Shown: positions 36,997 to 47,161 of the stretch, in pieces
Numbering within the stretch: position 1 is the first letter of the stretch
Layout: each line of letters begins with the position of its first letter
DNA from: an uncultured Sphingomonas sp.
GTDB lineage: Bacteria > Pseudomonadota > Alphaproteobacteria > Sphingomonadales > Sphingomonadaceae
Direction: 5' to 3'
DNA length: 64,000 nt
NCBI RefSeq assembly: GCF_902806265.1
Contig: NZ_CADCVZ010000022.1
Coordinates: 38,473 to 102,472 of the forward strand
Program-made: the position numbers and the translations under genes
The notes under the pieces: model-generated
What the model saw: only the letters and a program-made list of their open reading frames with translations
Databases searched by the model: none
Told to the model about the DNA's origin: nothing

Positions 36997-39084
36997 CTAC
37001 CAGACGCGGACGCGCTGTTCGGGCGCGAGGTACAGCTTCTGGCCGGGCTGAACGGCGAAGGCCTGGTACCAAGGGTCGAGATTGCGCGCGACATAGGGCC
37101 GGAAGTTGCCCGGGCTGTGCGGCCCCGTCACCAGCTGCTGCCGCATCGCATTCTCGCGGTACTTGGTCCGCCAGATCTGCGCATGGCCCAGGAAGAAGCG
37201 CTGGTCGCCGGTGAAGCCCTCAATGACCGGCGCCTCCTTGCCGCCGAGCGACAGCCGGTAGGCGTCATGCGCCACCAGCAGCCCGGCGAGGTCCGCGATG
37301 TTCTCGCCAAGCGCCAGGCGCCCATTGATGAACTGCCCTTGGAGCGGCTCATACTTGCTGTACTGGTCGGCCAGCTGACCGGCGTAGACCTCAAAGCGCC
37401 GCACGTCCTCCGTCGTCCACCAGTCGGTTAGCCGACCTTGGGGATCATACTTGCGGCCCTGATCGTCGAAGTGGTGGCTGATCTCATGGCCGATCACCGC
37501 GCCGATGCCGCCGTAGTTGATCGCGTCGTCCGCGTTCGGGTCGAAGAACGGCGGTTGGAGGATGGCGGCTGGAAAGACGATCTCGTTCATCGTCGGGTTG
37601 GCGTAGGCGTTGACCGTCATTGGGGTCATGAACCACTCGTCGCGGTCGACCGGCTTGCCGAGCTTGGACAGCTGGCGCGCATAGTCGAAGGCGGTAGCCC
37701 GCTGCACGTTGCCGTAAGCGTCGCCCGGAGTGACGGTCAGGGCCGAATAGTCGATCCACTTGTCCGGGTAGCCGATCTTGGACCGGAAGCTGGCGAGCTT
37801 GGCGCGGGCCTTGGTCCGGGTGTCGGGGGTCATCCACGGCAGGTTGGAAAGTCGTCGGTCCATCGCAGCGGTGATGTTCTTGACCAGCTCGTCGGCCTTG
37901 GCCTTGGTTTCGGGCGGGAAGTGCTTGGAGACGTAGAGCTCGCCGACCGCTTCGCCGATCGCGCCGTTGACCGCGTTGACCCCACGCTTCCACCGCGGCT
38001 CGATCTCGGGCGTGCCCTGGAGGGTGCGGCCGCTGAAATCGAAGCGTTCCTCGGTGAACGCCTTGGGGAGAACCCCGGCCGCGTCGCGCGCCGTGTGCAG
38101 CGTCGCCCAGTCCTTGAGCGTCTGCAGCGGAGTGGACGCGAACGCCTTGGCCATGCCCGCAAAGGCGCTCGGCTGCGAGGCGATGAACTCCCCCTGCTGT
38201 TCGAGTCCGGCGGCTGTCAGATAGGCATTCCAATCGAACCCGGGCGCCCGGCGCGCGAAGTCCGCGCGGGACCACTTGTTGTAGGTCTTGTCGTCGTCGC
38301 GGCTCTCGACGCGGGTCCAGTGCACGCGAGCCAGCTTGGTCTCGAAGTCGAGCACGCTCTGCGCCGCGGCCGTCGCCCGCGCTTGCGGCACGCCGGACAG
38401 GGCCAGCATGCGAGCAACGTGCGGCACATATTTGGCGCGCGCGTCCGCCAGCTTGGCATCCTTGGACAGGTAGTAGTCGCGGTCCGGCATGCCGAGCCCG
38501 CCCTGCAGGAAGATCGGGATGTAGCGGTCGGGCGCCTTGGCATCCTGGTTGATGTAGAAAGGGAACAGCGCAGGCCCGAAGCCGTCGAGCGAGTCGCCCA
38601 GCGCTCGCGCGAACTCGCTCTTGCTGCCCGCCTGCTGGAACGGCTGCAGGCTTTCGGCCAGCGGCGCCGCGCCGCGGCCCTCGATGGCCGCTTCATCCAT
38701 GAACGCCTTGTAGAAGTCGCCGACCTTCTGCGCGTTGGTGCCCGCCGCAGCCGGCGCGGCGGCAGCGGCATCGATGATCTCGCGGGTGCGCTCCCGCGAC
38801 AATTCATCGAGCCGGTTGAACATGCCGTAGGAGGCCTTGTCCGCCGGGATCTCCAAGGTTCTGGCGTATGTCCCGTTGGCGAACTGAACCCAATCCTCGC
38901 CGGCGGCGGTCGACCGGTCCATGCCCCCCACGTCGAGGCCGAAGGTGCCAATCTCCGGCTTGGCCGGCGCAGCGGCGGCCGTCTCGGCAGGCATCGCGGG
39001 AGCTGCTGCCGTCTCCACCGGGGTCGGGGTCGTTGCGCACGCGGCAAGCGCGGTGCTGGCGGCAAGGATGGCAAGACGCTTCAT
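36997..39084 (-). CDS. M13-family (neprilysin-like) metallopeptidase with signal peptide
   Basis: 'VIGHEISHHFDDQGRKYDPQG', 'LGENIADLAGLLVAHDAY', signal 'MKRLAILAASTALAAC'. Confidence 0.95.
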   Translation of the reverse strand: MKRLAILAASTALAACATTPTPVETAAAPAMPAETAAAAPAKPEIGTFGLDVGGMDRSTAAGEDWVQFANGTYARTLEIPADKASYGMFNRLDELSRERTREIIDAAAAAPAAAGTNAQKVGDFYKAFMDEAAIEGRGAAPLAESLQPFQQAGSKSEFARALGDSLDGFGPALFPFYINQDAKAPDRYIPIFLQGGLGMPDRDYYLSKDAKLADARAKYVPHVARMLALSGVPQARATAAAQSVLDFETKLARVHWTRVESRDDDKTYNKWSRADFARRAPGFDWNAYLTAAGLEQQGEFIASQPSAFAGMAKAFASTPLQTLKDWATLHTARDAAGVLPKAFTEERFDFSGRTLQGTPEIEPRWKRGVNAVNGAIGEAVGELYVSKHFPPETKAKADELVKNITAAMDRRLSNLPWMTPDTRTKARAKLASFRSKIGYPDKWIDYSALTVTPGDAYGNVQRATAFDYARQLSKLGKPVDRDEWFMTPMTVNAYANPTMNEIVFPAAILQPPFFDPNADDAINYGGIGAVIGHEISHHFDDQGRKYDPQGRLTDWWTTEDVRRFEVYAGQLADQYSKYEPLQGQFINGRLALGENIADLAGLLVAHDAYRLSLGGKEAPVIEGFTGDQRFFLGHAQIWRTKYRENAMRQQLVTGPHSPGNFRPYVARNLDPWYQAFAVQPGQKLYLAPEQRVRVW

Positions 39085-39088
39085 AGAA

Positions 39089-39676
39089 TTACAGGTCTCC
39101 ATTTGAGAGTCGGTGTTTGAAGAGTTCGGGCCGGGCACGTCTGCGCCACTTGCGGTGAACCCACCAGCGCCAGACGACGATCGACACGCCATAGCCGACC
39201 AACGCGCATGCCAGCGCGATGATGAACAGCCCTGAAATGACTGCCGGAGCCGCATCGGACAGCAGCCAGCTTAGCCACCGGCCGGCCGAAGCCCGACTTT
39301 CGTAGAGCGCGCTGAAGGTGGCGAGGTCGGCATGGAAGCCCAGCTTGTTCCCGACTAGGATCGACGCGCCCAGGAAGAAGGGCGTGGTCGCGGGATTGGA
39401 CAAGAAGGTCATCGCCGCGGCGATCGGCACGTTGGCCCGCAGCGGCATGGAGAGCAGCGCCGCCCCGACGATCTGCAGGCCGGGGATCATCAGGAAAATG
39501 CCGATGAACAGCCCGGCGAACACCCCGCGGGGAACCGAGCGCCGGGTGAAGCGCCACAATTCTGAATGGCGGATGCGCTGGCCAAAGGGTTTGAGCCAGC
39601 GGCTTTCCAGCACTTCCTCACGGGACGGCGTAGCCTTGGCGACGAGACGCGAGAAAAAGGAAGCGCGCTCAGCCAT
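39089..39676 (-). CDS. DUF2062 membrane protein
   Basis: '[56 protein letters not shown]'. Confidence 0.88.
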   Translation of the reverse strand: MAERASFFSRLVAKATPSREEVLESRWLKPFGQRIRHSELWRFTRRSVPRGVFAGLFIGIFLMIPGLQIVGAALLSMPLRANVPIAAAMTFLSNPATTPFFLGASILVGNKLGFHADLATFSALYESRASAGRWLSWLLSDAAPAVISGLFIIALACALVGYGVSIVVWRWWVHRKWRRRARPELFKHRLSNGDL

Positions 39677-40151
39677 GGGCACGGAGCAGCCGCCCCTGCT
39701 CACGCTTCCAATCACGTTCCTTTTCCGTTTCGCGCTTGTCGTGCATCTTCTTGCCCCGAGCGACCGCCAGTTCAATCTTGGCCCGGCCCTGGCTGTTGAA
39801 GTAAATCGACAGCGGCACAAGCGTCAGCCCCTGGCGAGTCACCGCCCCCTGCAGTTTCGCAATTTCACGGGCCTTGAGCAACAGCTTGCGCGGCCGGCGC
39901 GGCTCGTGGTTCATCCAACTGCCCGCGCCATATTGCGGGATGGACGAATTGATCAGGAACACTTCGTCGCCGTCGACGGTCGCGTAGCTTTCCGCAATCG
40001 ACCCCTCGCCGGTGCGCAGCGCTTTCACCTCCGTGCCCTGCAGCGCAATGCCAGCCTCCAACCGCTCCTCGACGAAATAATCGTACCGCGCGCGCCGGTT
40101 CTCGGCGACGATCTTGGCCTTGTCGAACGGTGATGGGAGGGGCTTGGACAT
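39669..40151 (-). CDS. smpB: SsrA-binding protein SmpB
   Basis: '[60 protein letters not shown]...[13 protein letters not shown]'. Confidence 0.97.
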   Translation of the reverse strand: MSKPLPSPFDKAKIVAENRRARYDYFVEERLEAGIALQGTEVKALRTGEGSIAESYATVDGDEVFLINSSIPQYGAGSWMNHEPRRPRKLLLKAREIAKLQGAVTRQGLTLVPLSIYFNSQGRAKIELAVARGKKMHDKRETEKERDWKREQGRLLRAHG

Positions 40152-40192
40152 GCTGCGCCCGCACGTAGGACGCGGACCGAGCGAAAGCTAGG

Positions 40193-40212
40193 CTGGCCTC
40201 GTGCTAGGCCAG
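40193..40212 (-). terminator. Hairpin overlapping the dapA stop codon (CTGGCCT-AGCACG-AGGCCAG on minus strand)
   Basis: 7-bp perfect arms spanning the TAG of dapA. Confidence 0.4.
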
Positions 40213-41076
40213 GCTCGCATGCTCCAGCGCGGAGTCGATGGCCCTGCGCGATGCCTCCGACGCCGGGGTCATCGGCAGGCGCAGCTCTTGCGGGAAGTCC
40301 GGCCGCACCCGACCGAGGGCATATTTGGCCGGCCCCGGCGAGGCGTCGCTGAACATCGCGGCGTGGAGCGGGTACAAGCGGTCCTGCAGCTCCAGCGCGC
40401 GATCCCAGTCCCGCTCGAGCGTCGCCCGCTGGAACTCGGCGCAGAGCCGCGGCGCGACGTTGGCGGTGACGCTGATGCAGCCGACCCCGCCCATGGCGTT
40501 GAAGCCGAGCGCCATGTCGTCGTTGCCGCTAAGCTGGCAGAAGTCGGCGCCGCAGGCGAGCCGCTGGGCCGTGACGCGCGCGAGGTTGCCGGTGGCGTCC
40601 TTGACCCCGACAACGTTTGGCAGCTGTGCCAGGCGCGCCATAGTGTCGACCGCGATGTCGGTGATCGTGCGGGCGGGCACATTGTAGAGCATGACGGGGA
40701 TCCCGACCTCGGCCACCGCGGCGAGATGCGCGTAGATGCCGTCCTGGTTGGGGCGGTTGTAGTAAGGCGGAACGTGCAGCGCGGCGTCTGCTCCTGCCTC
40801 CAAGGCGCTGCCGGTCAGCGCGATCGCATGCGCAGTGTTGTTCGACCCGCACCCAGCGATCACCGGCACCCGGCTACCCGCGATCTCGACCGCTGCTTGG
40901 ACAAGGATGCGATGCTCCTCGGGCGAGAGCGTTGCCGCTTCCCCGGTCGTTCCGCACGGCACCAAGCCGGTCGTCCCTTCCGCGATCTGCCACTCAACGA
41001 AGTCGCGAAAAGCCGCCTCATCGACCTTCCCTGCGGTGAACGGAGTCACCAGCGCGGTGATTGACCCGGAAAACAT
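40204..41076 (-). CDS. dapA: 4-hydroxy-tetrahydrodipicolinate synthase
   Basis: 'GSITALVTPFTAGKVDEAAFRDFVEWQIAEGTTGLVPCGTTGEAATLSPEEH...VPPYYNRPNQDG...VVGVKDATGNL'. Confidence 0.97.
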   Translation of the reverse strand: MFSGSITALVTPFTAGKVDEAAFRDFVEWQIAEGTTGLVPCGTTGEAATLSPEEHRILVQAAVEIAGSRVPVIAGCGSNNTAHAIALTGSALEAGADAALHVPPYYNRPNQDGIYAHLAAVAEVGIPVMLYNVPARTITDIAVDTMARLAQLPNVVGVKDATGNLARVTAQRLACGADFCQLSGNDDMALGFNAMGGVGCISVTANVAPRLCAEFQRATLERDWDRALELQDRLYPLHAAMFSDASPGPAKYALGRVRPDFPQELRLPMTPASEASRRAIDSALEHASLA

Positions 41077-41162
41077 GTGAGTGCCCCCTTCACCCGGATT
41101 AACTCCGTTCTGTAGAACAGGAGCCTAACTGTTCATGGACTGATAAGGACCGGGGGGTGATC

Positions 41163-43136
41163 ATGTCCAGCATGAGGAAAGCCGCTTTCATTCTGCCGCT
41201 GCTGCTTGGCTCGGCCGCAACCGCGTCATCAACCCAGATCGCCGGACAGCCGGTGTACGCGCCCGCGCCGGCGCGGGCCTACGCACTCGCCGGGAACGTC
41301 AGCTGGGCCATCGCCGACTGGCGGCGGCTGCGCTCGCCAGGCTATAGCTTTGCCGATTACGCCCGCTTTCTGCTCACCAATCGGGACTTTCCGGGTGATA
41401 CCGCGATGCGCCGCAACGCCGAGCGGGCAATGCGCCCCGGCGAGGACCCGCGCACGGTGGTGGCCTTTTTCCAGACGGACCGGCCGGTCACCGCCAGCGG
41501 CTATGCCCGGCTGGCCGAAAGCTTGGCCGCGCACGGCCGCGGCGCTGAAGCACTGCAGGCAGCGCGCGACGCCTGGGCCGCCCCCGGGCTGAGCGCCGCG
41601 GACGAGCTGGCGCTCTACCAGCGGTTCGGGGCGGGCTTCACCGCGGCCGATTTCGACCGGCGCGTAGACCGGCTGCTGATCGAGCGCGACCCGCAGAACG
41701 CGCAGCGGCTGCTGGCCTCGGCGAGTCCGGCGCGGCGTGCCGCGTTCAATGCCCGCGTTGCCATGCAGTTGCGCTCGCCCGCGACTGAGGCGCTGTACAA
41801 CCAGGTGGCCGGGCAGGTCACCGTCGATGCCGGCCTGATGCAGGACCGGGCGCGCTACCTCCGCGAGGCAGGGTGGACGGCCGCGGCGCAGCAGCTGCTC
41901 GCGCGGCCCCACAGCTTCGTTCACCGGCCGATCGATGCCGAGAAATGGTACGAGCTGCAGCTGCTGGTCGCGCGCGAAGCGGCGGCGAATCTGCAGTCGA
42001 CGCTGGCCTTCAACATTGCGCGGCAGGTGGACGATGCGCTGCCCGCGGGCGCCAGCCTCAGCCTCCAGCCGATCGGCGTGCGCGACGATTATACCTCCCT
42101 GACCTGGCTGGCGGGCACGCTGGCGATGCGCTCGCTTGGCCGGCCCGGCGATGCGGTCGCCATGTTTGACCGCTACTCGCGCGGCGGCCGCTCGCTGCAG
42201 GTAGTGAGCAAGGGCGCCTATTGGGCAGGGCGGGCCGCGACCCAGTCCGGGCGTTTCGCCGAGTCGACCGGCTATTTCAGCCGGGCGGCCGCCTACCCCG
42301 AACTGTTTTACGGACAGCTGGCCGCCGAGCGGCTCGGCCGGCAGATTACCGGGCCGGGCATGGCCTTCGCGGTACCCACGCCCATGCAGCGGCAGGCGTT
42401 CCACTCGCGTCCGCTGGTACAGGCGCTCCGCTCGCTCCATGCCGGCGGGCTGCGGCAGGAGGCCGCGCTGTTCGTCCGCGCGCTCAGCGAGGCGGTTCAT
42501 ACCGACGCCGACCGGGTGCTGGCGATGGAGCTGGCGGGGCAGATGGGGCGACAGGACCTCGCAGTCTGGACCGCCCGCTCGGCCCGCAACGACGGGGCGC
42601 CCTTCTACGTGCGCGCGGGCTACCCGACGATTCCGTCCGGCCTGTCCGACCAGCGGCTGTGGAGCCTGGCCCACGGCATCACCCGGCAGGAGTCGAGCTT
42701 CGACCGCAGCGCGGTAAGCCACGCCGGCGCCCGCGGGCTAATGCAGCTGATGCCGGGCACCGCGGCCGAGCAGGCCGGCAAGATGGGGTACGGATACGAT
42801 TACGGGCGGCTGACCACCGATCCGGCCTACAACGTCATGCTGGGGTCGGCCTATTTTCAGCGGCTGCTGAACCAATGGGGCGGCAACTATCCGTTGGCGG
42901 TGGCGAGCTACAATGCGGGCGCGGGCAACGTGCGCAAGTGGATCAACGCCAACGGCGATCCGCGGCGCCCGGGCGCGGACATCGTCGCCTGGATCGAGGA
43001 CATCCCGTTCCTGGAGACTCGCGGCTACGTCCAGCGGGTGCTGGAGAACAGCGTGGTCTACGACCGGCTGAACCCCCGCCCCGCGACCCAGCCGCGGCAG
43101 CTCAGCTACTTCCTCGGCAAGGACCGGCTCGGCTAG
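41163..43136 (+). CDS. Soluble lytic murein transglycosylase (SLT domain)
   Basis: 'GITRQESSFDRSAVSHAGARGLMQLMPGTAAEQAGKMG...AVASYNAGAGNVRKW...RGYVQRVLENSVVY'. Confidence 0.94.
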   Translation: MSSMRKAAFILPLLLGSAATASSTQIAGQPVYAPAPARAYALAGNVSWAIADWRRLRSPGYSFADYARFLLTNRDFPGDTAMRRNAERAMRPGEDPRTVVAFFQTDRPVTASGYARLAESLAAHGRGAEALQAARDAWAAPGLSAADELALYQRFGAGFTAADFDRRVDRLLIERDPQNAQRLLASASPARRAAFNARVAMQLRSPATEALYNQVAGQVTVDAGLMQDRARYLREAGWTAAAQQLLARPHSFVHRPIDAEKWYELQLLVAREAAANLQSTLAFNIARQVDDALPAGASLSLQPIGVRDDYTSLTWLAGTLAMRSLGRPGDAVAMFDRYSRGGRSLQVVSKGAYWAGRAATQSGRFAESTGYFSRAAAYPELFYGQLAAERLGRQITGPGMAFAVPTPMQRQAFHSRPLVQALRSLHAGGLRQEAALFVRALSEAVHTDADRVLAMELAGQMGRQDLAVWTARSARNDGAPFYVRAGYPTIPSGLSDQRLWSLAHGITRQESSFDRSAVSHAGARGLMQLMPGTAAEQAGKMGYGYDYGRLTTDPAYNVMLGSAYFQRLLNQWGGNYPLAVASYNAGAGNVRKWINANGDPRRPGADIVAWIEDIPFLETRGYVQRVLENSVVYDRLNPRPATQPRQLSYFLGKDRLG

Positions 43137-43144
43137 GGAGGCGC

Positions 43145-43660
43145 ATGGCCGACCAGCGCCCGCCCCGCTTCATCACCCCGCATGGCTTCGCCCGCATCCG
43201 GGCGGAGTACCAGCAACTGTTCGGTGAGGAGCGGCCGAAGCTGGTCGAGACGATCAGCTGGGCCGCGGCCAACGGCGACCGGTCGGAGAATGGCGACTAC
43301 ATCTACGGCCGTAAACGGCTGCGCGAGATCGACCGGCGGCTGGGCTACCTTTCCAAGGTGATGAAGGGGGCCAAGGTGGTCGATCCTGCGGCGCAGGCGA
43401 GCCGCGACCAAGTGCGGTTCGGAGCGACGATCGAGCTGGCCGACGAGGACGACGCGCGGCGGGTGCTGACGCTGGTCGGAGATGATGAGGCGGATGCGTC
43501 GGCCGGGCGGATCGGTTGGAGTGCGCCGCTGGCCCGCGCGCTGGTGGGGGCTCGGGTCGGGGACGAGCGGGTGGTTCGGCTGCCCGCGGGGGAGAAGAGC
43601 TACGAGGTGGTAGGGATCATGTACCCATGTGCTCCCGCGAAGGCGGGAGCCCAGTCCTAA
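43145..43660 (+). CDS. greB: Transcription elongation factor GreB
   Basis: 'RFITPHGFARIRAEYQQLFGEERPKLVETISWAAANGDRSENGDYIYGRKRLREIDRRLGYL'; C-terminus runs into a palindromic repeat. Confidence 0.95.
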   Translation: MADQRPPRFITPHGFARIRAEYQQLFGEERPKLVETISWAAANGDRSENGDYIYGRKRLREIDRRLGYLSKVMKGAKVVDPAAQASRDQVRFGATIELADEDDARRVLTLVGDDEADASAGRIGWSAPLARALVGARVGDERVVRLPAGEKSYEVVGIMYPCAPAKAGAQS

Positions 43661-43746
43661 ACAGAAGACAGGGTGCGGCAGCAGCCTGCCCGCTGTCGGG
43701 CTTCGCTTGTCGAGGTCTAGGCTCCCGGCTTCGCGGGAGCACTGGG
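43629..43746. repeat. Inverted pair of REP-like palindromes at the greB/aspS tail-to-tail junction
   Basis: GTGCTCCCGCGAAGGCGGGAGCCCAGTCC (+) and, on the - strand, CAGTGCTCCCGCGAAGCCGGGAGCCTAG. Confidence 0.88.
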
Positions 43747-45513
43747 TTCTCCCACCACCCGAATGCTCAGCTCCTTGAGCTGCTTCGCGCTGACCGGCGC
43801 CGGCGCGTTCATCATCAGGTCCTCGGCGCGCTGGTTCATCGGGAATACCACCACCTCGCGGATGTTGGGCTCGCCGGCGAGCAGCATGACGATGCGGTCG
43901 ATGCCCGGCGCCGATCCGCCGTGCGGCGGGGCGCCGAACTTGAAGGCGTTGATCATGCCCGAGAAACTCTCATCGACCTCCGCCTGGGTGTAGCCGGCGA
44001 TCTCGAAGGCCTTGTACATGATGTCCGGTCGATGGTTCCGGATCGCGCCCGAGCTCAGCTCCACCCCGTTGCAGACGATGTCATACTGCCAGGCGAGAAT
44101 TTCCAAGGGGTCCTTGGTCTCCAGCGCCTCCAGCTCGCCCTGCGGCATGGAAAAGGGGTTGTGACTGAAGTCGACCTTCTTCGCGTCCTCGTCATATTCG
44201 AACATCGGGAAATCGACGATCCAGCAGAACTCGAAGCGGTTCTCGTCGATGAGGCCGAGGCTCTGCCCCAGCCGGGTCCGCGCCGCGCCGGCGAGCTTGG
44301 CCGCTTCCGCCTCCTTGCCGGCGGCAAAGAAGATGCTGTCGTCCGGACCCAGGCCCATCTCGGCCGCGAGCCGGTCCATGCTCTCGGTGCCATGGTTCTT
44401 GGCGATCGGCCCGCCCCACTCGCCGCCTTTGCGGGTGGCGTAGCCGAGGCCGGCATAGCCCTCGCCGCGGGCCCAGTCGTTGGTGTCGTCGAAGAACTTG
44501 CGGCTTTGCCCCGCGGTGTTCGGCGCCGGTATTGCCCGGACCACCCCACCGCCGTCCACGATCTTGGCGAACAGCCCGAAGCCCGAGCCGCGGAACTGCT
44601 CGCCGACGTCGCTGATCACCAGCGGGTTGCGCAGGTCGGGCTTGTCCGAGCCGTACTTTAGCATCGCTTCGCGATACGGAACGCGGGGAAACGCGCCCTC
44701 GGTCACCTGCCGCCCGTCCGCGAACTCCCGGAACAGACCGACCAGCACCGGCTCGATCGCGTTGAACACATCGTCCTGGGTGACGAAGCTCATCTCGAAG
44801 TCGAGCTGGTAGAACTCGCCCGGTGAGCGGTCGGCGCGGGCGTCCTCGTCGCGGAAGCAGGGGGCGATCTGGAAATAGCGGTCGAAGCCGGCAACCATCA
44901 GCAGCTGCTTGAACATCTGCGGCGCTTGGGGGAGTGCGTAGAACTTGCCCGGGTGAATGCGGCTCGGCACCAGGTAGTCGCGCGCGCCTTCGGGTGAGCT
45001 GGCGGTCAGGATCGGGGTCTGGAACTCGGTGAAGCCCCCCTCCATCATCCGGCGGCGGATGGAGGCGATTACCGCAGAGCGCAGCACCATGTTGCGGTGC
45101 ACCGACCCGCGGCGGAGGTCGAGGTAGCGGTACTTGAGCCGGATCTCCTCCGGATACTCCTGGTCGCCGGCGACCGGCATCGGCAGCTCGGCCGCCTGGC
45201 TCTGCACGGTGACCCTGCGCGCGAACAGCTCGATCTCTCCGGTCTGCAGATTGGCATTGGTCGTGCCCTCCGCCCGCGCTTTGACCTCGCCGTCGATGGT
45301 CACCACCGACTCCACCCGCAACCGGTCGAGCACCGGCAGTGCCGGGCTATCCGTGTCAGCGACGATCTGTGTGATGCCATAGTGGTCGCGCAGGTCCACG
45401 AACAGCACCCCGCCATGGTCGCGCTTGCGGTGGATCCAGCCGGACAGGCGGACGGCCTGGCCGACGTCCGAAGCGCGCAGCTGGGCGCAGGTGTGGGTGC
45501 GGTAGGCGTGCAT
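43717..45513 (-). CDS. aspS: Aspartate--tRNA(Asp/Asn) ligase
   Basis: '[51 protein letters not shown]...[65 protein letters not shown]'. Confidence 0.97.
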   Translation of the reverse strand: MHAYRTHTCAQLRASDVGQAVRLSGWIHRKRDHGGVLFVDLRDHYGITQIVADTDSPALPVLDRLRVESVVTIDGEVKARAEGTTNANLQTGEIELFARRVTVQSQAAELPMPVAGDQEYPEEIRLKYRYLDLRRGSVHRNMVLRSAVIASIRRRMMEGGFTEFQTPILTASSPEGARDYLVPSRIHPGKFYALPQAPQMFKQLLMVAGFDRYFQIAPCFRDEDARADRSPGEFYQLDFEMSFVTQDDVFNAIEPVLVGLFREFADGRQVTEGAFPRVPYREAMLKYGSDKPDLRNPLVISDVGEQFRGSGFGLFAKIVDGGGVVRAIPAPNTAGQSRKFFDDTNDWARGEGYAGLGYATRKGGEWGGPIAKNHGTESMDRLAAEMGLGPDDSIFFAAGKEAEAAKLAGAARTRLGQSLGLIDENRFEFCWIVDFPMFEYDEDAKKVDFSHNPFSMPQGELEALETKDPLEILAWQYDIVCNGVELSSGAIRNHRPDIMYKAFEIAGYTQAEVDESFSGMINAFKFGAPPHGGSAPGIDRIVMLLAGEPNIREVVVFPMNQRAEDLMMNAPAPVSAKQLKELSIRVVGEPSAPAKPGA

Positions 45514-45534
45514 TCGGTTCGACTTTCTTCGTTT

Positions 45535-45606
45535 CGTCATCCCCGCGAAGGCGGGGACCCAGCAAGGAAGAAGAAGTTCTGGGTTCCCGCGTTCGCGGGA
45601 ATGACG
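45535..45606. repeat. Palindromic repeat CGTCATCCCCGCGAAGGCGGGGACCCAGC...CTGGGTTCCCGCGTTCGCGGGAATGACG
   Basis: Two hairpins in inverted orientation bounded by CGTCATCCCCGC / GCGGGAATGACG, in the divergent aspS-rnd interval. Confidence 0.88.
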
Positions 45607-45683
45607 AGCAATGGTCGGCCGCGCGCTTCCCTTCACCCTTCCCTTTTGTCAACCCGTGCGCCCCGCGCTAGAGGCCGGGTAAC

Positions 45684-46862
45684 ATGCAGATTCACCCGCT
45701 GATCACCGACACCGCCACCCTTGCCGCGCTCGTCGAGCGGCTCGCCAGATCGCCATTCGTCGCCGTGGATACCGAATTTATGCGCGAGAATACCTATTGG
45801 CCGGAGCTTTGCCTCCTCCAGATCGCGAGCACGGAGGAGGCCGCCGCGATCGACCCGCTTGCCGAAGGGCTGGATCTGACACCCCTGTGGGACCTGCTGG
45901 TCGACAACGAGGAGGTACTCAAGGTCTTCCATGCCGGCGGCCAGGACCTGGAGATCGTCTACAACATGACCGGCAAGACTCCGCATCCGCTATTCGACAC
46001 GCAGGTCGCGGCGATGGCGCTCGGGTTCGGGGAGCAGGTCGGCTACTCCAACCTGATCGAGTCGATGCTCGGCCACACGCTGGATAAGGGCGCGCGCTTT
46101 ACGGACTGGAGCCGGCGGCCGCTCGACAAGCGCCAGATCGACTATGCGATCGGCGACGTGACCCACCTCGTCACCGTGTTCCCGCGGATGGTGCAGAAGC
46201 TGAAGAAGAACGGCCGGGGCGTGTGGCTGGACGAGGAGATGGAGCGGCTGGCCGACCCCTCCTCCTTCGCCTTCGCGCCCGAGGACGCGTGGAGGCGGCT
46301 GAAGCTGCCGAGCCGGAACCCGGCCGTGCTCGGGCGCTTAAAGGCGCTCGCCGCCTGGCGCGAGTCGGAAGCGCGGGGCAAGAACCTGCCGCGCGGGCGG
46401 ATCATCAAGGACGACACGCTGAGCGAGCTCGCCGGTCATCCGCCCAAGAGCCAAGACGGGCTGGGCCAGGTGCGCGGGTTGTCGCCGGGCTGGCGAACCA
46501 ACGACATCGGTGCGCGGCTGATGCAGGCGCTGGCCGGGTCGCAGCCGCTGGGGCCTGACGAGCTGCCCGACCGCGAGCCGCGCCGGCCAGGCCTGACCAA
46601 GGATGCCGCGCTGGTCAGCGATCTCCTGAAGCTGCTGCTCAAGATCCGCGCCAAGGAGGCCGGCGTCGCGCCCAAGCTCATCGCCCGCTCGGATGAGCTC
46701 GAGTCGCTGGCCGCGGGGGTGCGCGAAGGCCTCGCCATTCTCAGCGGCTGGCGATTCGAGGAGTTCGGCCGCGACGCGCTCGACCTGGTCGAAGGGCGGC
46801 TTGCCTTTGCCACTGAGAACGGCAAGCTGAAGATGACCCGCGCCCTGGAGAACGCCGCATGA
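45684..46862 (+). CDS. rnd: Ribonuclease D
   Basis: 'FVAVDTEFMRENTYWPELCLLQIAS', 'KVFHAGGQDLEIVYNMTGKTPHPLFDTQVAAM', 'RFTDWSRRPLDKRQIDYAIGDVTHL', HRDC region. Confidence 0.96.
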   Translation: MQIHPLITDTATLAALVERLARSPFVAVDTEFMRENTYWPELCLLQIASTEEAAAIDPLAEGLDLTPLWDLLVDNEEVLKVFHAGGQDLEIVYNMTGKTPHPLFDTQVAAMALGFGEQVGYSNLIESMLGHTLDKGARFTDWSRRPLDKRQIDYAIGDVTHLVTVFPRMVQKLKKNGRGVWLDEEMERLADPSSFAFAPEDAWRRLKLPSRNPAVLGRLKALAAWRESEARGKNLPRGRIIKDDTLSELAGHPPKSQDGLGQVRGLSPGWRTNDIGARLMQALAGSQPLGPDELPDREPRRPGLTKDAALVSDLLKLLLKIRAKEAGVAPKLIARSDELESLAAGVREGLAILSGWRFEEFGRDALDLVEGRLAFATENGKLKMTRALENAA

Positions 46863-47161
46863 ACCGCCTTCTTGTCCTCGTGCCCGCGTTCCTGCTGAGC
46901 GCCTGCGTCATCTTCCCGGTGCCCGTGACCGTGCCTGCAGCCCAGATTGCGGGTGGCGGCGAGTGCCGCAACGAGGGGCTGGAGCGCTTCGTCGGTCAGC
47001 CCGCCTCCCAGCAGATGGGTGCGGAGATGCAGCGGGCGTCCGGCGCCAGGGTGCTGCAGTGGGTCGGTCAGGACTCGGCGGTAACCATGGACTACCGAAT
47101 TGAGCGGCTGCGGGTCCGCCTCGACCGGCTCAACCGCGTCGAATCCGCTCGCTGCGGCTAA
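46859..47161 (+). CDS. I78-family peptidase-inhibitor lipoprotein
   Basis: Lipobox 'FLLSAC'; 'CRNEGLERFVGQPASQQMGAEMQRASGARVLQWVGQDSAVTMDYRIERLRVRLD' matches the I78 inhibitor pattern. Confidence 0.85.
   Translation: MNRLLVLVPAFLLSACVIFPVPVTVPAAQIAGGGECRNEGLERFVGQPASQQMGAEMQRASGARVLQWVGQDSAVTMDYRIERLRVRLDRLNRVESARCG

Noticed and set aside
37438-39120. 560-aa plus-strand ORF antisense to the M13 peptidase
   Set aside because: Shadow ORF of a well-supported gene; composition typical of GC-rich antisense frames.
45514-45636. N-terminal extension of AspS in the ORF track ('[41 protein letters not shown]')
   Set aside because: Encoded by the intergenic palindromic repeat; the AspS start '[13 protein letters not shown]' at 45513 fits the family.
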